25,907 nucleotides of DNA from Actinomycetes bacterium (GTDB lineage: Bacteria > Actinomycetota > Acidimicrobiia > Acidimicrobiales > Microtrichaceae): contig JAEZFI010000147.1 in NCBI GenBank assembly GCA_023437745.1, forward strand, positions 1-25,907, read 5' to 3'. The notes beneath the pieces were generated by a model that did not search any database, was not told where the DNA came from, and worked only from the letters and a program-made list of their open reading frames with translations. The translations under genes and the position numbers were made by a program. Positions 13,930 through 21,449 of this stretch are shown in pieces; position 1 is the stretch's first letter; every line of letters starts with the position of its first letter.

Positions 13930-14775
13930 CTACTTGAGCAGCGAGCCGCCGTCGACGGGAAGCGTCACGCCCGTGATGTAGCGGGCCTCGTCGGAGCACA
14001 GCCAGAGGATGGCCGAGCTCACGTCGCCCGGCTCGATCCAGGGGATCGGCAGTGCCTGCATCTGCTGGAGGAACTCTCCGGCGTCGTCGAACGTCGGCGA
14101 CTCGAGATCGCTGCGGACCAGCGTGGGGAACACGGCGTTGTTGATCATCGGCGTGTTCACGGAGCACGGGTGAATCGAGTTGACCCGGATGTTGTTGGGG
14201 GCCAACTCCAGCGCGAGCGAGCGCATCAGCCCGACCACGCCGTGCTTCGCCGCGTTGTAGGCGGGCGCGCCCCAGAAGCCCTTGAGGCCGGCGGTCGACG
14301 AGGTGAGCACCACCGCCCCGCCCTGGTCCTGCTCGATCATCTGGCGGATGCCGGCCTTCACGGTGTGGAACACGCCGGTCAGGTTCACGGCGATCGTCTC
14401 GGCCCAGCTGTCCGCCGACACGAACTGCACCGGCAGCGGCGCGTAGGTGCCGGCGTTGGCCAGGATGACGTCGAGCCGGCCGAACTTCTCGATCCCCGCC
14501 TTCGCGACCTCGCGCACGGCCCGGTAGTCACGCACGTCGGCGACGGCGGCGTGCATGGCGCCCCCAGCCGCCTCCACCTGCCGCACGGTCTCGGCGAGGT
14601 CGTCCTCGGTCGCCATCGGGTAGGGGGCGTTCGGGAGGTCCTCGCAGAGGTCGAACCCGACGATGCGCGCTCCCTCCTGGGCGAACCGGATGGCGTGGCT
14701 GCGGCCCTGACCGCGAGCCACCCCGGAGATGAAGACGACCTTGTCCTCGAACCGCCGCACGGGCTCGGTGCTCAC
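13930..14775 (-). CDS. Mycofactocin-type SDR family oxidoreductase
   Basis: This 281-aa short-chain dehydrogenase has GVARGQGRSHA (residues 18–28) as the dinucleotide loop, NAG at 107–109, catalytic Ser160 in TSSTAG, and Tyr173/Lys177 in YNAAK. It also has the extra segment FDLCEDLPNAPYPMATEDDL after strand 2. GQGRSHA plus this insert is the mark of the mycofactocin-dependent SDR subfamily (TIGR03971 type), whose NAD is buried and recycled by mycofactocin. The GTG at 14775 lies one base after the thiolase TGA, so translation is coupled. The likely reaction is oxidation of an alcohol or hydroxyacyl intermediate next to a thiolase. Confidence 0.85.
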   Translation of the reverse strand: MSTEPVRRFEDKVVFISGVARGQGRSHAIRFAQEGARIVGFDLCEDLPNAPYPMATEDDLAETVRQVEAAGGAMHAAVADVRDYRAVREVAKAGIEKFGRLDVILANAGTYAPLPVQFVSADSWAETIAVNLTGVFHTVKAGIRQMIEQDQGGAVVLTSSTAGLKGFWGAPAYNAAKHGVVGLMRSLALELAPNNIRVNSIHPCSVNTPMINNAVFPTLVRSDLESPTFDDAGEFLQQMQALPIPWIEPGDVSSAILWLCSDEARYITGVTLPVDGGSLLK

Positions 14776-14776
14776 G

Positions 14777-15937
14777 TCAGACCCGCTCGATGACGGTGGC
14801 GGAGCCCATGCCGCCCGCTGCACACATGGCGACGGCGCCCCACTGAGCATCCGAGCGGATCAGCTCGTGCGCCATGGTGAGGATCATGCGGGCGCCGGTG
14901 CAGGCGATCGGGTGGCCGAGCGAGCAGCCCGAACCGTTCACGTTCACGATCGACCGGTCGAGGTCCAGGATCTTCACCGCCGCCGCCGGGACGGTGGCGA
15001 ACGCCTCGTTGATCTCGATGGCCTGGAGGTCACCGAGGCCGATGCCGGCCTTGGCGACCGCGGCCGGGAGCGCCGTCGTCGGGCTGAGGCCGGTGCGCGC
15101 CGGCTCGAACGAGGTGGACGCCCAGCCGCGCACCACGGCGAGGGGAGTCAGGCCGTGGGTGTCGGCGTACTCGCGGGAGCAGAGGACGAGCGCCGCGGCG
15201 GCGTCGTTCAGGCCCGAGGAGTTACCAGCCGTCGTGACCGCGCCCTCGTCGTCGGGGTTGAGGAGCGGCAGCGAGGCCAGCTTCTCCAACGTCGACGTGC
15301 GACGAGGGTGCTCATCGGTCGTGAACTGCCCGCCACCGGGAAGGTCGACGGGAACGATCTCCGAGTCGAAGCGTCCCTCGTCGATCGCCCGCACGGCGGC
15401 CTGGTGCGAGTCGAAGGCCCACTGGTCGGCCTGCTCGCGGGTGATCCCGGCGAACCTGGCGGTGTTGTCGCCCACGGTGAGCGAGGTGTTGAACGGCGGG
15501 GCGTCGGGCGTCTCCTCGTTGGCGGGGGACATCCACGGGGCCGGCATGCCGTCGGGACCGGGCTTCGAGGTGCCGGGCGCCGTCGACATCGACTCGGTGC
15601 CGCCGCCGATGCCGACCTGGATCATCCCCGCGGCGATGTTCGCCGCGATCCACTGGACGCTGGCCATGCCGGAAGCGCACCAGCGCTGCATCGCCACGCT
15701 GGGCAGGTTCGTGAGGCCGAGGCGCACCGCGGCGTTGCGGCCGATGCTGCCGCCGCCCTGCATCGACTCGCCGATCGCCATGTCCTCGAACTGGTCGGCG
15801 GGGATCCCGGAGCGCTTCACGGCCTCGCCGATGGCGACCTCGGCCAGGCTGAAGGCGTCGAGGCCGATCAGCGAGCCCTTGTAGGCGGTGGCGATGGGCG
15901 TGCGAGCGCCACTGACGATCACGACATCGGTCGGCAT
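14777..15937 (-). CDS. Thiolase (acetyl-CoA acetyltransferase family)
   Basis: This 386-aa protein shows the full thiolase set: the acylated Cys87 in QRWCASGM, EINEAFA, His342 in LGHPIACTGAR, and Cys372 in CAAGGMG. It would cleave 3-ketoacyl-CoA or condense acyl-CoAs. The usual GGAIALGHP box reads GSGCSLGHP here, a variation seen in FadA-like lipid-degradation thiolases. AGGGGG lies before the ATG at 15937. Directly upstream is a perfect 19-bp palindrome, probably a TetR-type operator. It is the first gene of an operon with the mycofactocin-type SDR and perhaps the methyltransferase. Confidence 0.93.
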   Translation of the reverse strand: MPTDVVIVSGARTPIATAYKGSLIGLDAFSLAEVAIGEAVKRSGIPADQFEDMAIGESMQGGGSIGRNAAVRLGLTNLPSVAMQRWCASGMASVQWIAANIAAGMIQVGIGGGTESMSTAPGTSKPGPDGMPAPWMSPANEETPDAPPFNTSLTVGDNTARFAGITREQADQWAFDSHQAAVRAIDEGRFDSEIVPVDLPGGGQFTTDEHPRRTSTLEKLASLPLLNPDDEGAVTTAGNSSGLNDAAAALVLCSREYADTHGLTPLAVVRGWASTSFEPARTGLSPTTALPAAVAKAGIGLGDLQAIEINEAFATVPAAAVKILDLDRSIVNVNGSGCSLGHPIACTGARMILTMAHELIRSDAQWGAVAMCAAGGMGSATVIERV

Positions 15938-15951
15938 GGGTCCCCCTGAGG

Positions 15952-15970
15952 ATCTGACGGTCCGTCAGAT
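15952..15970. promoter_or_regulatory. 19-bp palindromic operator, TetR-family type
   Basis: ATCTGACGG-T-CCGTCAGAT is a perfect inverted repeat with 9-bp arms around one base. It lies 14 bp before the thiolase ATG, where it would overlap the promoter or transcription start. Sites with this shape and size are typical of TetR/FadR-like repressors of acyl-CoA pathways. No regulator gene is in the window. Confidence 0.75.
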
Positions 15971-16288
15971 GCTGTCACCATCGAGCCGGTCGGGGCGAAC
16001 CGAACCGTGACGGTGGGTCGTCGTGCCCAGTCGCCGCGCGTCCACCTGGGCCATCCGGATCAATTGGGCCGTGGAGCGTTGACGGATCGGACGGGTGGTG
16101 GTTCAGTCAACTCCACACAAGGGGAACGTTGATCCGCCGGACGAATTGGTCGCTTGAGACCGGCGGGGAGTGAGAGCGAAACCGGCCCCACCATTCGGTT
16201 CACGAACCGACCGGTGGCGCGGTTGATCGAGATCCGGATGTTTCTTCGTCGGTGCCAGCTGACGAGCGAAAATCCTGGAAAGCCGGTT
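15971..16288. other. Gene-free stretch with palindromes
   Basis: There is no credible gene between the operator and the SDR terminator; the open frames across it look like shadows. It contains a perfect palindrome TCGGTTC-AC-GAACCGA at 16195–16210. CGAACC/GGTTCG occurs again near 15997–16006 and 16285–16290. A TTGACG box lies at 16079–16084 on the plus strand. By eye it is less GC-biased than its surroundings. It could hold regulatory sites or a small RNA. Confidence 0.4.
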
Positions 16289-16317
16289 CGAACGGGAGGC
16301 CCACGGCCTCCCGTTCG
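16289..16317 (-). terminator. Strong intrinsic hairpin terminator of the SDR gene
   Basis: A 13-bp perfect stem (CGAACGGGAGGCC and its complement) encloses a 3-nt loop. It lies 39 bp past the SDR stop on the minus strand. A T-rich but interrupted tract follows on that strand. The same hairpin could stop a plus-strand transcript from the gene-free stretch. Confidence 0.75.
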
Positions 16318-16355
16318 GCGTTGTGCGGATGCCCGCGGATCGGACGGGCGCCCGC

Positions 16356-17168
16356 TCAGCGGTGCAGCGCCGGGTGCCTGCTGGCGAGCACCGGGACGAG
16401 CAGGCGCTTCGGGGTGAGGTGCGCGAAGAGCGCCGCCACCCGGTTCGCCGAGCCGGGGATGGCCACCGGACGGTCGTGCTCCAGGGCGTCGAGGCCCACC
16501 TTCGCGACCGCCGCCGCGCTCTCCCACATGAACGAGGGGAGCGCTCCCTTCGACTCGGCCTCGGTGAAGCCGGCGGCCTCGCCGAACCCGGTGTCGACGG
16601 GTCCGGGACACAGCACCGTCGTGTTCACCCCGGTCCCCCGCAGCTCGCCGCCCAGGCTGCGCGTGTAGGACAGGACGAAGGCCTTCGAGGCGCCGTAGCC
16701 GGCCTGGCCCGGGAGGGGCTGGAACGCGGCGGTCGAGGCCACGTTGAGCACGGCGCCGGTCCCACGCTCCACCATGCCGCCGACGAACCTGGTGCACAGG
16801 TCGACGACGGCGACGACGTCCACCTCCAGCATGTTCATCTCGGCGACGGCGTCCGCCGCGGCCACGGGTCCCGTCGTCGACAGCCCCGCGTTGTTGACGA
16901 GCACGTCCACGCTGAGACCGAGCTCGGCGATCCGGTCCGGGAGCTGGGCGCGAGCGGCCCGGTCCGACAGGTCGGCCGCGAGGACCTCGACCCGGGTGGT
17001 CGGGCTGTTCAGCTCACGCGCCAGCTCCGCCAGCTTCTCGGCTCGGCGAGCGACGAGGGTGACGCCGTGCCCCCGCCGCACCAGCTCTCGGGCGAGCTCC
17101 TCGCCGATCCCCGAGGAGGCGCCCGTCACGAGCGCGGTTCGGTCGGCAGCGGGTGCAGGAAGGCTCAT
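16356..17168 (-). CDS. SDR family NAD(P)-dependent oxidoreductase
   Basis: This 270-aa classical short-chain dehydrogenase (DltE/YqjQ-like) has TALVTGASSGIG with GASSGIG at 16–22 and LVARR, an Arg after strand 2 that suggests NADPH. NNAG is at 92–95; the catalytic Ser145, Tyr158 and Lys162 lie in ASTAAF and YGASK. LCPGPVDTGF follows strand 6. The C-terminus ends in a basic segment with several Leu/Val, possibly membrane-associated. The ATG at 17168 is supported by TAGCCT 6 nt upstream (leaderless). Substrate unknown. It is divergent from the amidohydrolase gene. Confidence 0.9.
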   Translation of the reverse strand: MSLPAPAADRTALVTGASSGIGEELARELVRRGHGVTLVARRAEKLAELARELNSPTTRVEVLAADLSDRAARAQLPDRIAELGLSVDVLVNNAGLSTTGPVAAADAVAEMNMLEVDVVAVVDLCTRFVGGMVERGTGAVLNVASTAAFQPLPGQAGYGASKAFVLSYTRSLGGELRGTGVNTTVLCPGPVDTGFGEAAGFTEAESKGALPSFMWESAAAVAKVGLDALEHDRPVAIPGSANRVAALFAHLTPKRLLVPVLASRHPALHR

Positions 17169-17174
17169 GGCCGA

Positions 17175-17180
17175 AGGCTA
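17175..17180 (-). promoter_or_regulatory. −10 element of the SDR gene (leaderless)
   Basis: TAGCCT on the minus strand is followed by 6 nt and then the ATG. Confidence 0.5.
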
Positions 17181-17304
17181 GATCCACGAGATGAGCAGGT
17201 CGATGGGTGTCGCGACGCGGTCCCGACCGCGTTCTCGGGCGCCAGACGATCGGATTCCGATGCGCTGGACCCCGAGAACGGTGGGGGTGGCGCGACAATC
17301 GGGG

Positions 17305-19041
17305 ATGGCCACGATCCTGATCCACGGCGGCACGGTGTTCGACGGGAGCGGCGGTCCGGGACGGGTCGCCGACGTCGTCGTCGAGGACGGCACCGTCCGG
17401 TCCATCGGGCCCGCCGGCCAGGTTCCCCCGGACGCCGAGCGGATCGACGCCACGGGCTGCTGGGTCACCCCTGGGTTCGTCGACGTCCACACCCACTACG
17501 ACGCCGAGCTCGAGTTCGCACCGGCGCTGGGCGAGTCCCTGCGCCATGGCGTCACCACCGTGCTCATCGGGTCGTGCGGGCTGTCGTTCGCGGTCGGCGA
17601 GCCGGAGGACCTCGCCGACATGTTCTGCCGCGTCGAGGGGATCCCCCGCGACGAGGTCCTCCCGATGCTCGAGCGCATCGTCGACTGGGACGCTCCGGCG
17701 GGCTACCTCGACCACCTCGACACGCTCCCGATCGGTCCGAACGTCGTGTCGCTGCTCGGCCACTCGGCGCTGCGGGCTCACGTCATGGGGTTCGGCCGCT
17801 CGGTCGACGAGAGCACCGCGCCGACCGCCGCCGAGCTCGATCGGATGACGCGGATCGTCGCCGATGCACTGGACGCCGGCTACCTCGGCCTCTCGATCAA
17901 CACCCTGCCGTGGGACAAGTTGGACGGCACGCGGTACCGCAGCCGCCCCACCCCGTCGGTGTTCGCCGGCTGGCGCGAGTACCGCCAGCTGGTGGGACCC
18001 GTCCGGGAGCGCGGCGCGATCTTCCAGGCCGTCCCCAACATCCAGACGCGATGGAACCTGGCCCTGTTCGCGGCGATCGCCTCGAAGGTCGGGCACGACC
18101 CGCTGCGCACGATGCTCATCTCGATGGCGGACACCGTCTCGATGCGCGGCACCCACAAGATGCTCGGTGCGTTCCTGACGAGCGCCCGCCGGCTGCTCGG
18201 GGTCGACCTCCGCATGCAGTCGCTGCCGAACGTGTTCGACATGTGGATCGACGGGCTGGAGAACCCGATCATGGAGGAGCTGGGTGCCGGGACCGAGGCG
18301 CTGCACCTGGACCGAGCGGTGCGCGGTGAGCTGATGACCGAGCCCGGCTGGCGCCGGCGGTTCCGGTCGCAGTGGACCGACAAGTTCGCCGGGCGGGTGT
18401 ACCACCGGAACCTGCGGGAGGCCCGGATCATGGGGGCGCCCGACCCGTCGATCGTGGGCCGGAGCTTCGCCGAGGTCGCTGCGGCTCACGGGCAGGACCC
18501 GCTCGACTGCTTCATCGACCTGATCGCCGAGCACGGCACCGAGCTGCGCTGGCACACGGTCATCGCCAACGACCGCCCACGTGAGCTCGAGTGGATCGCC
18601 GCCCACGACCAGGTCCTGATCGGCTTCTCGGACGCGGGGGCGCACCTCCGCAACATGGGCTTCTACAACTTCCCCTTGCACCTGCTCCGCCTCGCCGCGG
18701 TCGCCGAGCGGGAGGGCCGGCCGTTCATGTCAATCGGGCGGGCGGTCCACCGCCTCACCGGCGAGCTGGGCGACTACCTCGGCGTCGACGCCGGACACCT
18801 CCGCCCCGGGGGGCGCGCCGACGTGGTCGTCGTGGACCCACGTGGCCTCGACGGCTCGCTCGACGAGCTGCACGAGCACCCGATGCCGGGCTTCCCGGGA
18901 CTCCGTCGGCTGGTGCGTCGCAACGACGCAGCCGTGCGGGCCGTGCTCGTCAACGGCCGGCTCGCGTGGGACGGGCACGAGCTCACCCCCGAGGTCGGCA
19001 AGGCCAAGGGCTACGGGCGCCTGCTGCGCGGGAGCTACTGA
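17305..19041 (+). CDS. Amidohydrolase, N-acyl-D-amino-acid deacylase (D-aminoacylase) type
   Basis: This 578-aa metal-dependent hydrolase has the amidohydrolase barrel with its small beta sandwich. ATILIHGGTVFDGSG opens it, GFVDVHTHYDAELEF holds the metal-binding His62 and His64, and GSCGLSF is the loop where D-aminoacylases carry a metal-bridging Cys. GFSDAGAHLRNM holds the catalytic Asp443. The C-terminus returns to the sandwich (LRPGGRADVVVVDP, RAVLVNGRLAW). The sequence fits the amidohydrolase 3 family, which removes acyl groups from D-amino acids or related amides; the true substrate is unknown. The ATG at 17305 follows GGGG; a GACAAT box lies 5 nt upstream. The longer frame adds 38 Arg-rich residues and is rejected. 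Confidence 0.88.
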   Translation: MATILIHGGTVFDGSGGPGRVADVVVEDGTVRSIGPAGQVPPDAERIDATGCWVTPGFVDVHTHYDAELEFAPALGESLRHGVTTVLIGSCGLSFAVGEPEDLADMFCRVEGIPRDEVLPMLERIVDWDAPAGYLDHLDTLPIGPNVVSLLGHSALRAHVMGFGRSVDESTAPTAAELDRMTRIVADALDAGYLGLSINTLPWDKLDGTRYRSRPTPSVFAGWREYRQLVGPVRERGAIFQAVPNIQTRWNLALFAAIASKVGHDPLRTMLISMADTVSMRGTHKMLGAFLTSARRLLGVDLRMQSLPNVFDMWIDGLENPIMEELGAGTEALHLDRAVRGELMTEPGWRRRFRSQWTDKFAGRVYHRNLREARIMGAPDPSIVGRSFAEVAAAHGQDPLDCFIDLIAEHGTELRWHTVIANDRPRELEWIAAHDQVLIGFSDAGAHLRNMGFYNFPLHLLRLAAVAEREGRPFMSIGRAVHRLTGELGDYLGVDAGHLRPGGRADVVVVDPRGLDGSLDELHEHPMPGFPGLRRLVRRNDAAVRAVLVNGRLAWDGHELTPEVGKAKGYGRLLRGSY

Positions 19042-19052
19042 CGAAGCGTCAG
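19038..19052. terminator. Shared hairpin at convergent stop codons
   Basis: CTGACG-AAG-CGTCAG is a 6-bp stem with a 3-nt loop. The TGA of the plus-strand amidohydrolase and the TGA of minus-strand dnaB sit at mirror positions in its arms. A bidirectional termination role is possible but the stem is short. Confidence 0.35.
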
Positions 19053-20410
19053 CCGTTCGCCTTCGCCATGTTGGCGAAGAGCGTGCAGTAGTCGAGGAAC
19101 GCGAGGCGGCAGACGCCGGTCGGCCCGTTCCGGTGCTTCGCCACGATGACCTCGGCCGTGCCCTTGTCGGCGGTGTCGGGGTTGTAGATCTCGTCGCGGT
19201 ACAGGAACATCACGACGTCCGCGTCCTGCTCGATGGCGCCGGACTCACGGAGGTCGGCGAGCATCGGTCGCTTGTCGGCCCGCATCTCGAGACCACGTGA
19301 CAGCTGCGAGAGGGCCATCACGGGGGTCTCCAGCTCGCGGGCGAGGATCTTCAGGCCACGCGACATCTCGGAGATCTCGACCTGGCGGCTCTCGGCGTTG
19401 GCCCGACCGGTCATCAGCTGGAGGTAGTCGATCACGATCAGCCCGAGGTCGCCGACCTTGCTCTTGAGCCGTCGGGCCTTGGCCCGGATCTCCATGACCG
19501 TGGTGTTCGGGTTGTCGTCGATCCAGAGCGGCGCGTCGACGAGCTTGTTGATCGCCGTCGTCACCTTGTCCCAGTCGGTCTCGGTGAGCTGGCCGTTGCG
19601 CAGGTGCGTGGCGTCGATGCGGCCCTCGGCCGAGAGGAGACGCTGGGTGAGCTCGAGGTGCGCCATCTCGAGCGAGAAGTACATGACGGGCTTGCCCGAC
19701 CGGATCGCCGCGTTGGTGGCGGCGCCCAGCGCGAACGCCGTCTTGCCCATGGCGGGTCGGGCGCCGACGACGATCAACGCGTTCGGCTGGAGGCCCGACA
19801 TCAGCTTGTCGAGGTCGTGGTAGCCCGACGGCGTCCCGGTGATCGCCTCCTTCCGGTCGTACAGCGACTCGAGACGGCTGAGGCTGTCGTCGAGGAGGTC
19901 GTGCACCTGCACCAGCGAGTCCGAGAAGCGGTGCTGGCCGATCTCGAAGATCATCGACTCGGCCTGGTCGACCGTGGTGGCCACCTCACCGGGCGGGTGG
20001 TAGCCGAGCTCGGCGATCTCGCCGGCCGTGGTGATGAGGCGGCGGAGGAGCGAGTTCTCCTCGACGATCTTGGCGTAGTGCGCGGCGTTCGACACGGCCG
20101 GCGTGCGCGCCTGGATGCTGAGCAGCACCGCGGGCCCGCCGATGACCTCGAGGAGGCTGGCTCGCTTCAGCTCCTCGGCCACCGTGACGGGGTCGACCGG
20201 CTCACCCGCGCCGTAGAGCGACGAGATCGCCTCGAAGATGTGCGCGTGCGCCGGCTTGTAGAAGTCGGTCGACCGGACCAGCTGGATCGCGTCGGCGATC
20301 GCCTGGGACCGGAGGAGCATCGCCCCGAGGAGGGACTCCTCCGCGTCGAGGTTGTGGGGCGGGACGCGTGTCGCTGCGCCGCCGGGGAGGGCTCTCATCG
20401 GTTCCGCCAT
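19049..20410 (-). CDS. dnaB: Replicative DNA helicase DnaB
   Basis: This 453-aa hexameric helicase unwinds DNA at the replication fork. The N-terminal helical domain starts PHNLDAEESLLGAML. The RecA-like domain has Walker A GARPAMGKTA (216–225), YFSLEM, the Walker B region LIVIDYLQLM, ALSQLSRGLE, and the arginine-finger region near DLRESGAIEQDADVVMFLYRDE. The length is normal and the RecA domain is uninterrupted, so no intein is present, unlike mycobacterial dnaB. GGAGGA lies upstream of the ATG. It is the last gene of the rpsF–ssb–rpsR–rplI–dnaB cluster; the 167-bp gap before it holds DnaA-box-like sequences. Confidence 0.97.
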   Translation of the reverse strand: MAEPMRALPGGAATRVPPHNLDAEESLLGAMLLRSQAIADAIQLVRSTDFYKPAHAHIFEAISSLYGAGEPVDPVTVAEELKRASLLEVIGGPAVLLSIQARTPAVSNAAHYAKIVEENSLLRRLITTAGEIAELGYHPPGEVATTVDQAESMIFEIGQHRFSDSLVQVHDLLDDSLSRLESLYDRKEAITGTPSGYHDLDKLMSGLQPNALIVVGARPAMGKTAFALGAATNAAIRSGKPVMYFSLEMAHLELTQRLLSAEGRIDATHLRNGQLTETDWDKVTTAINKLVDAPLWIDDNPNTTVMEIRAKARRLKSKVGDLGLIVIDYLQLMTGRANAESRQVEISEMSRGLKILARELETPVMALSQLSRGLEMRADKRPMLADLRESGAIEQDADVVMFLYRDEIYNPDTADKGTAEVIVAKHRNGPTGVCRLAFLDYCTLFANMAKANG

Positions 20411-20436
20411 GGACCAACATCCTCCCTGGCTTCACT

Positions 20437-20501
20437 TGTGGGCAACCAGAGGACAACCCCGAGAATCATTGGGGATCTTCCTGTGGACGACCTGTGGACA
20501 G
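20437..20501. promoter_or_regulatory. Cluster of DnaA-box-like sequences upstream of dnaB
   Basis: Three 9-mers resemble the actinobacterial box TTGTCCACA with one mismatch each when read on the minus strand: TTGCCCACA (20437–20445), TCGTCCACA (20482–20490) and CTGTCCACA (20493–20501). They lie 27–91 bp upstream of dnaB and could couple its transcription to DnaA. Confidence 0.4.
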
Positions 20502-20577
20502 TGGACCTGCGTCAGGGCGCGTCGAAGCAGGGATCGCGCGCTTCGTGGTGAGCCCGGCGCGACGGCGCCGCGGTCGG

Positions 20578-21033
20578 CTAGGAGCCCGAGACCTCGACGG
20601 TGATCGGGAACTCGACCTCGGCGTGCAGGTGCACGCCGACCTGGTGGCTGCCGACCGACTTGATGTGGTCGACAAGACGGATCGTCTTGCGGTCCAACTC
20701 GACGCCGGTCTGCGACTGCACCGCCGCGACGATGTCACTCGCAGTGATGGAGCCGAACAGCTTTCCGCCCTCGCCGGCGCGGGCCGAGACCTTCACCGGC
20801 GTCGACACGAGCAACTTGGCGATCTCCTGCGCGGACTCGCGATCCTTCGTGTCCTTGAGGATCCGGCGGCGACGCATCGCCTCGGCCTGGCCTTCGGCAC
20901 CGGGCGTGGCCGGGAAGGCCAGGCCACGGGGCACCAGGAAGTTGCGGGCGTAGCCGGCAGCGACCTCGACGATGTCGCCGCGCTTGCCGATGCCCTCGAC
21001 GTTGCCGCGGAGGACGACCTTCTGCGGGATCAT
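20578..21033 (-). CDS. rplI: 50S ribosomal protein bL9
   Basis: This 151-aa protein has the bL9 N-domain (KVVLRGNVEGIGKRGDIVEVAAGYARNFLVPRGLA), the long connecting helix, and the C-domain with GKLFGSIT. It binds domain V of 23S rRNA near the L1 stalk. Its ATG overlaps the rpsR TGA (ATGA), so translation is coupled. Confidence 0.97.
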   Translation of the reverse strand: MIPQKVVLRGNVEGIGKRGDIVEVAAGYARNFLVPRGLAFPATPGAEGQAEAMRRRRILKDTKDRESAQEIAKLLVSTPVKVSARAGEGGKLFGSITASDIVAAVQSQTGVELDRKTIRLVDHIKSVGSHQVGVHLHAEVEFPITVEVSGS

Positions 21034-21449
21034 GCCGACACCTCCTCGGTGGCCGCCGCGTCGTCGCCGCCCTCGCCCTCGGCGATGGGTGCGAACTCCT
21101 CGGTGGACTCGGACGGGGCCTCGCGATCCTCGCGGCGCGGGCGACGGTCGTCGTCGTCACGACGCGGCCGGCCCCGCTGGGTGGTGACCCGGCTGGTGTA
21201 GGGCAGCAGGGCCATCTCGCGGGCCAGCTTGATCGCCTGGGCGATCTCGCGCTGCTGCTGGGTGTCGTTGCCCGTGACCCGGCGGGCCCGGATCTTGGCG
21301 CGGTCCGACATGAACCGGCGGAGCAGGTTCACGTCCTTCCAGTCGACGTACTCGACCTTCTCCTGGATCAGGATGCTGGTCTTCTTCTTCACCCGCCGCG
21401 TGGACTCACGCGACGACTTGCTGCTCGAGCGGCTCGCCTTGGCCTTCAT
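21030..21449 (-). CDS. rpsR: 30S ribosomal protein bS18, zinc-free form with acidic C-terminal extension
   Basis: This 139-aa protein is much longer than the usual 75–90 aa. Residues 1–21 are a Ser/Arg/Lys-rich extension. Residues 22–90 are the bS18 core (EYVDWKDVNLLRRFMSDRAK, RARRVTGNDTQQQREIAQAI, LLPYTSR). Residues 91–139 are a low-complexity tail, first Arg/Asp then Glu/Asp/Ala. The Cys residues that bind zinc in C+ forms (CVFC and GNC in Mycobacterium tuberculosis RpsR1) are replaced by SIL and GND, so this is a zinc-independent C− form. It joins bS6 on the small-subunit platform. Its ATG shares one base with the ssb TGA. Confidence 0.95.
   Translation of the reverse strand: MKAKASRSSSKSSRESTRRVKKKTSILIQEKVEYVDWKDVNLLRRFMSDRAKIRARRVTGNDTQQQREIAQAIKLAREMALLPYTSRVTTQRGRPRRDDDDRRPRREDREAPSESTEEFAPIAEGEGGDDAAATEEVSA

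Noticed and set aside
16281..16320. tRNA-like T-loop (GGTTCGAAC)
   Set aside because: The flanking bases do not pair as a T stem and no acceptor, D or anticodon arms can be drawn; the bases belong to the terminator stem.
19049..20410. Intein in dnaB
   Set aside because: The protein is 453 aa and its RecA-like domain is continuous, with no Hint-domain insertion.
20411..20577. Replication origin (oriC)
   Set aside because: There are only three imperfect DnaA boxes, no AT-rich unwinding element and no dnaA or dnaN next to it.
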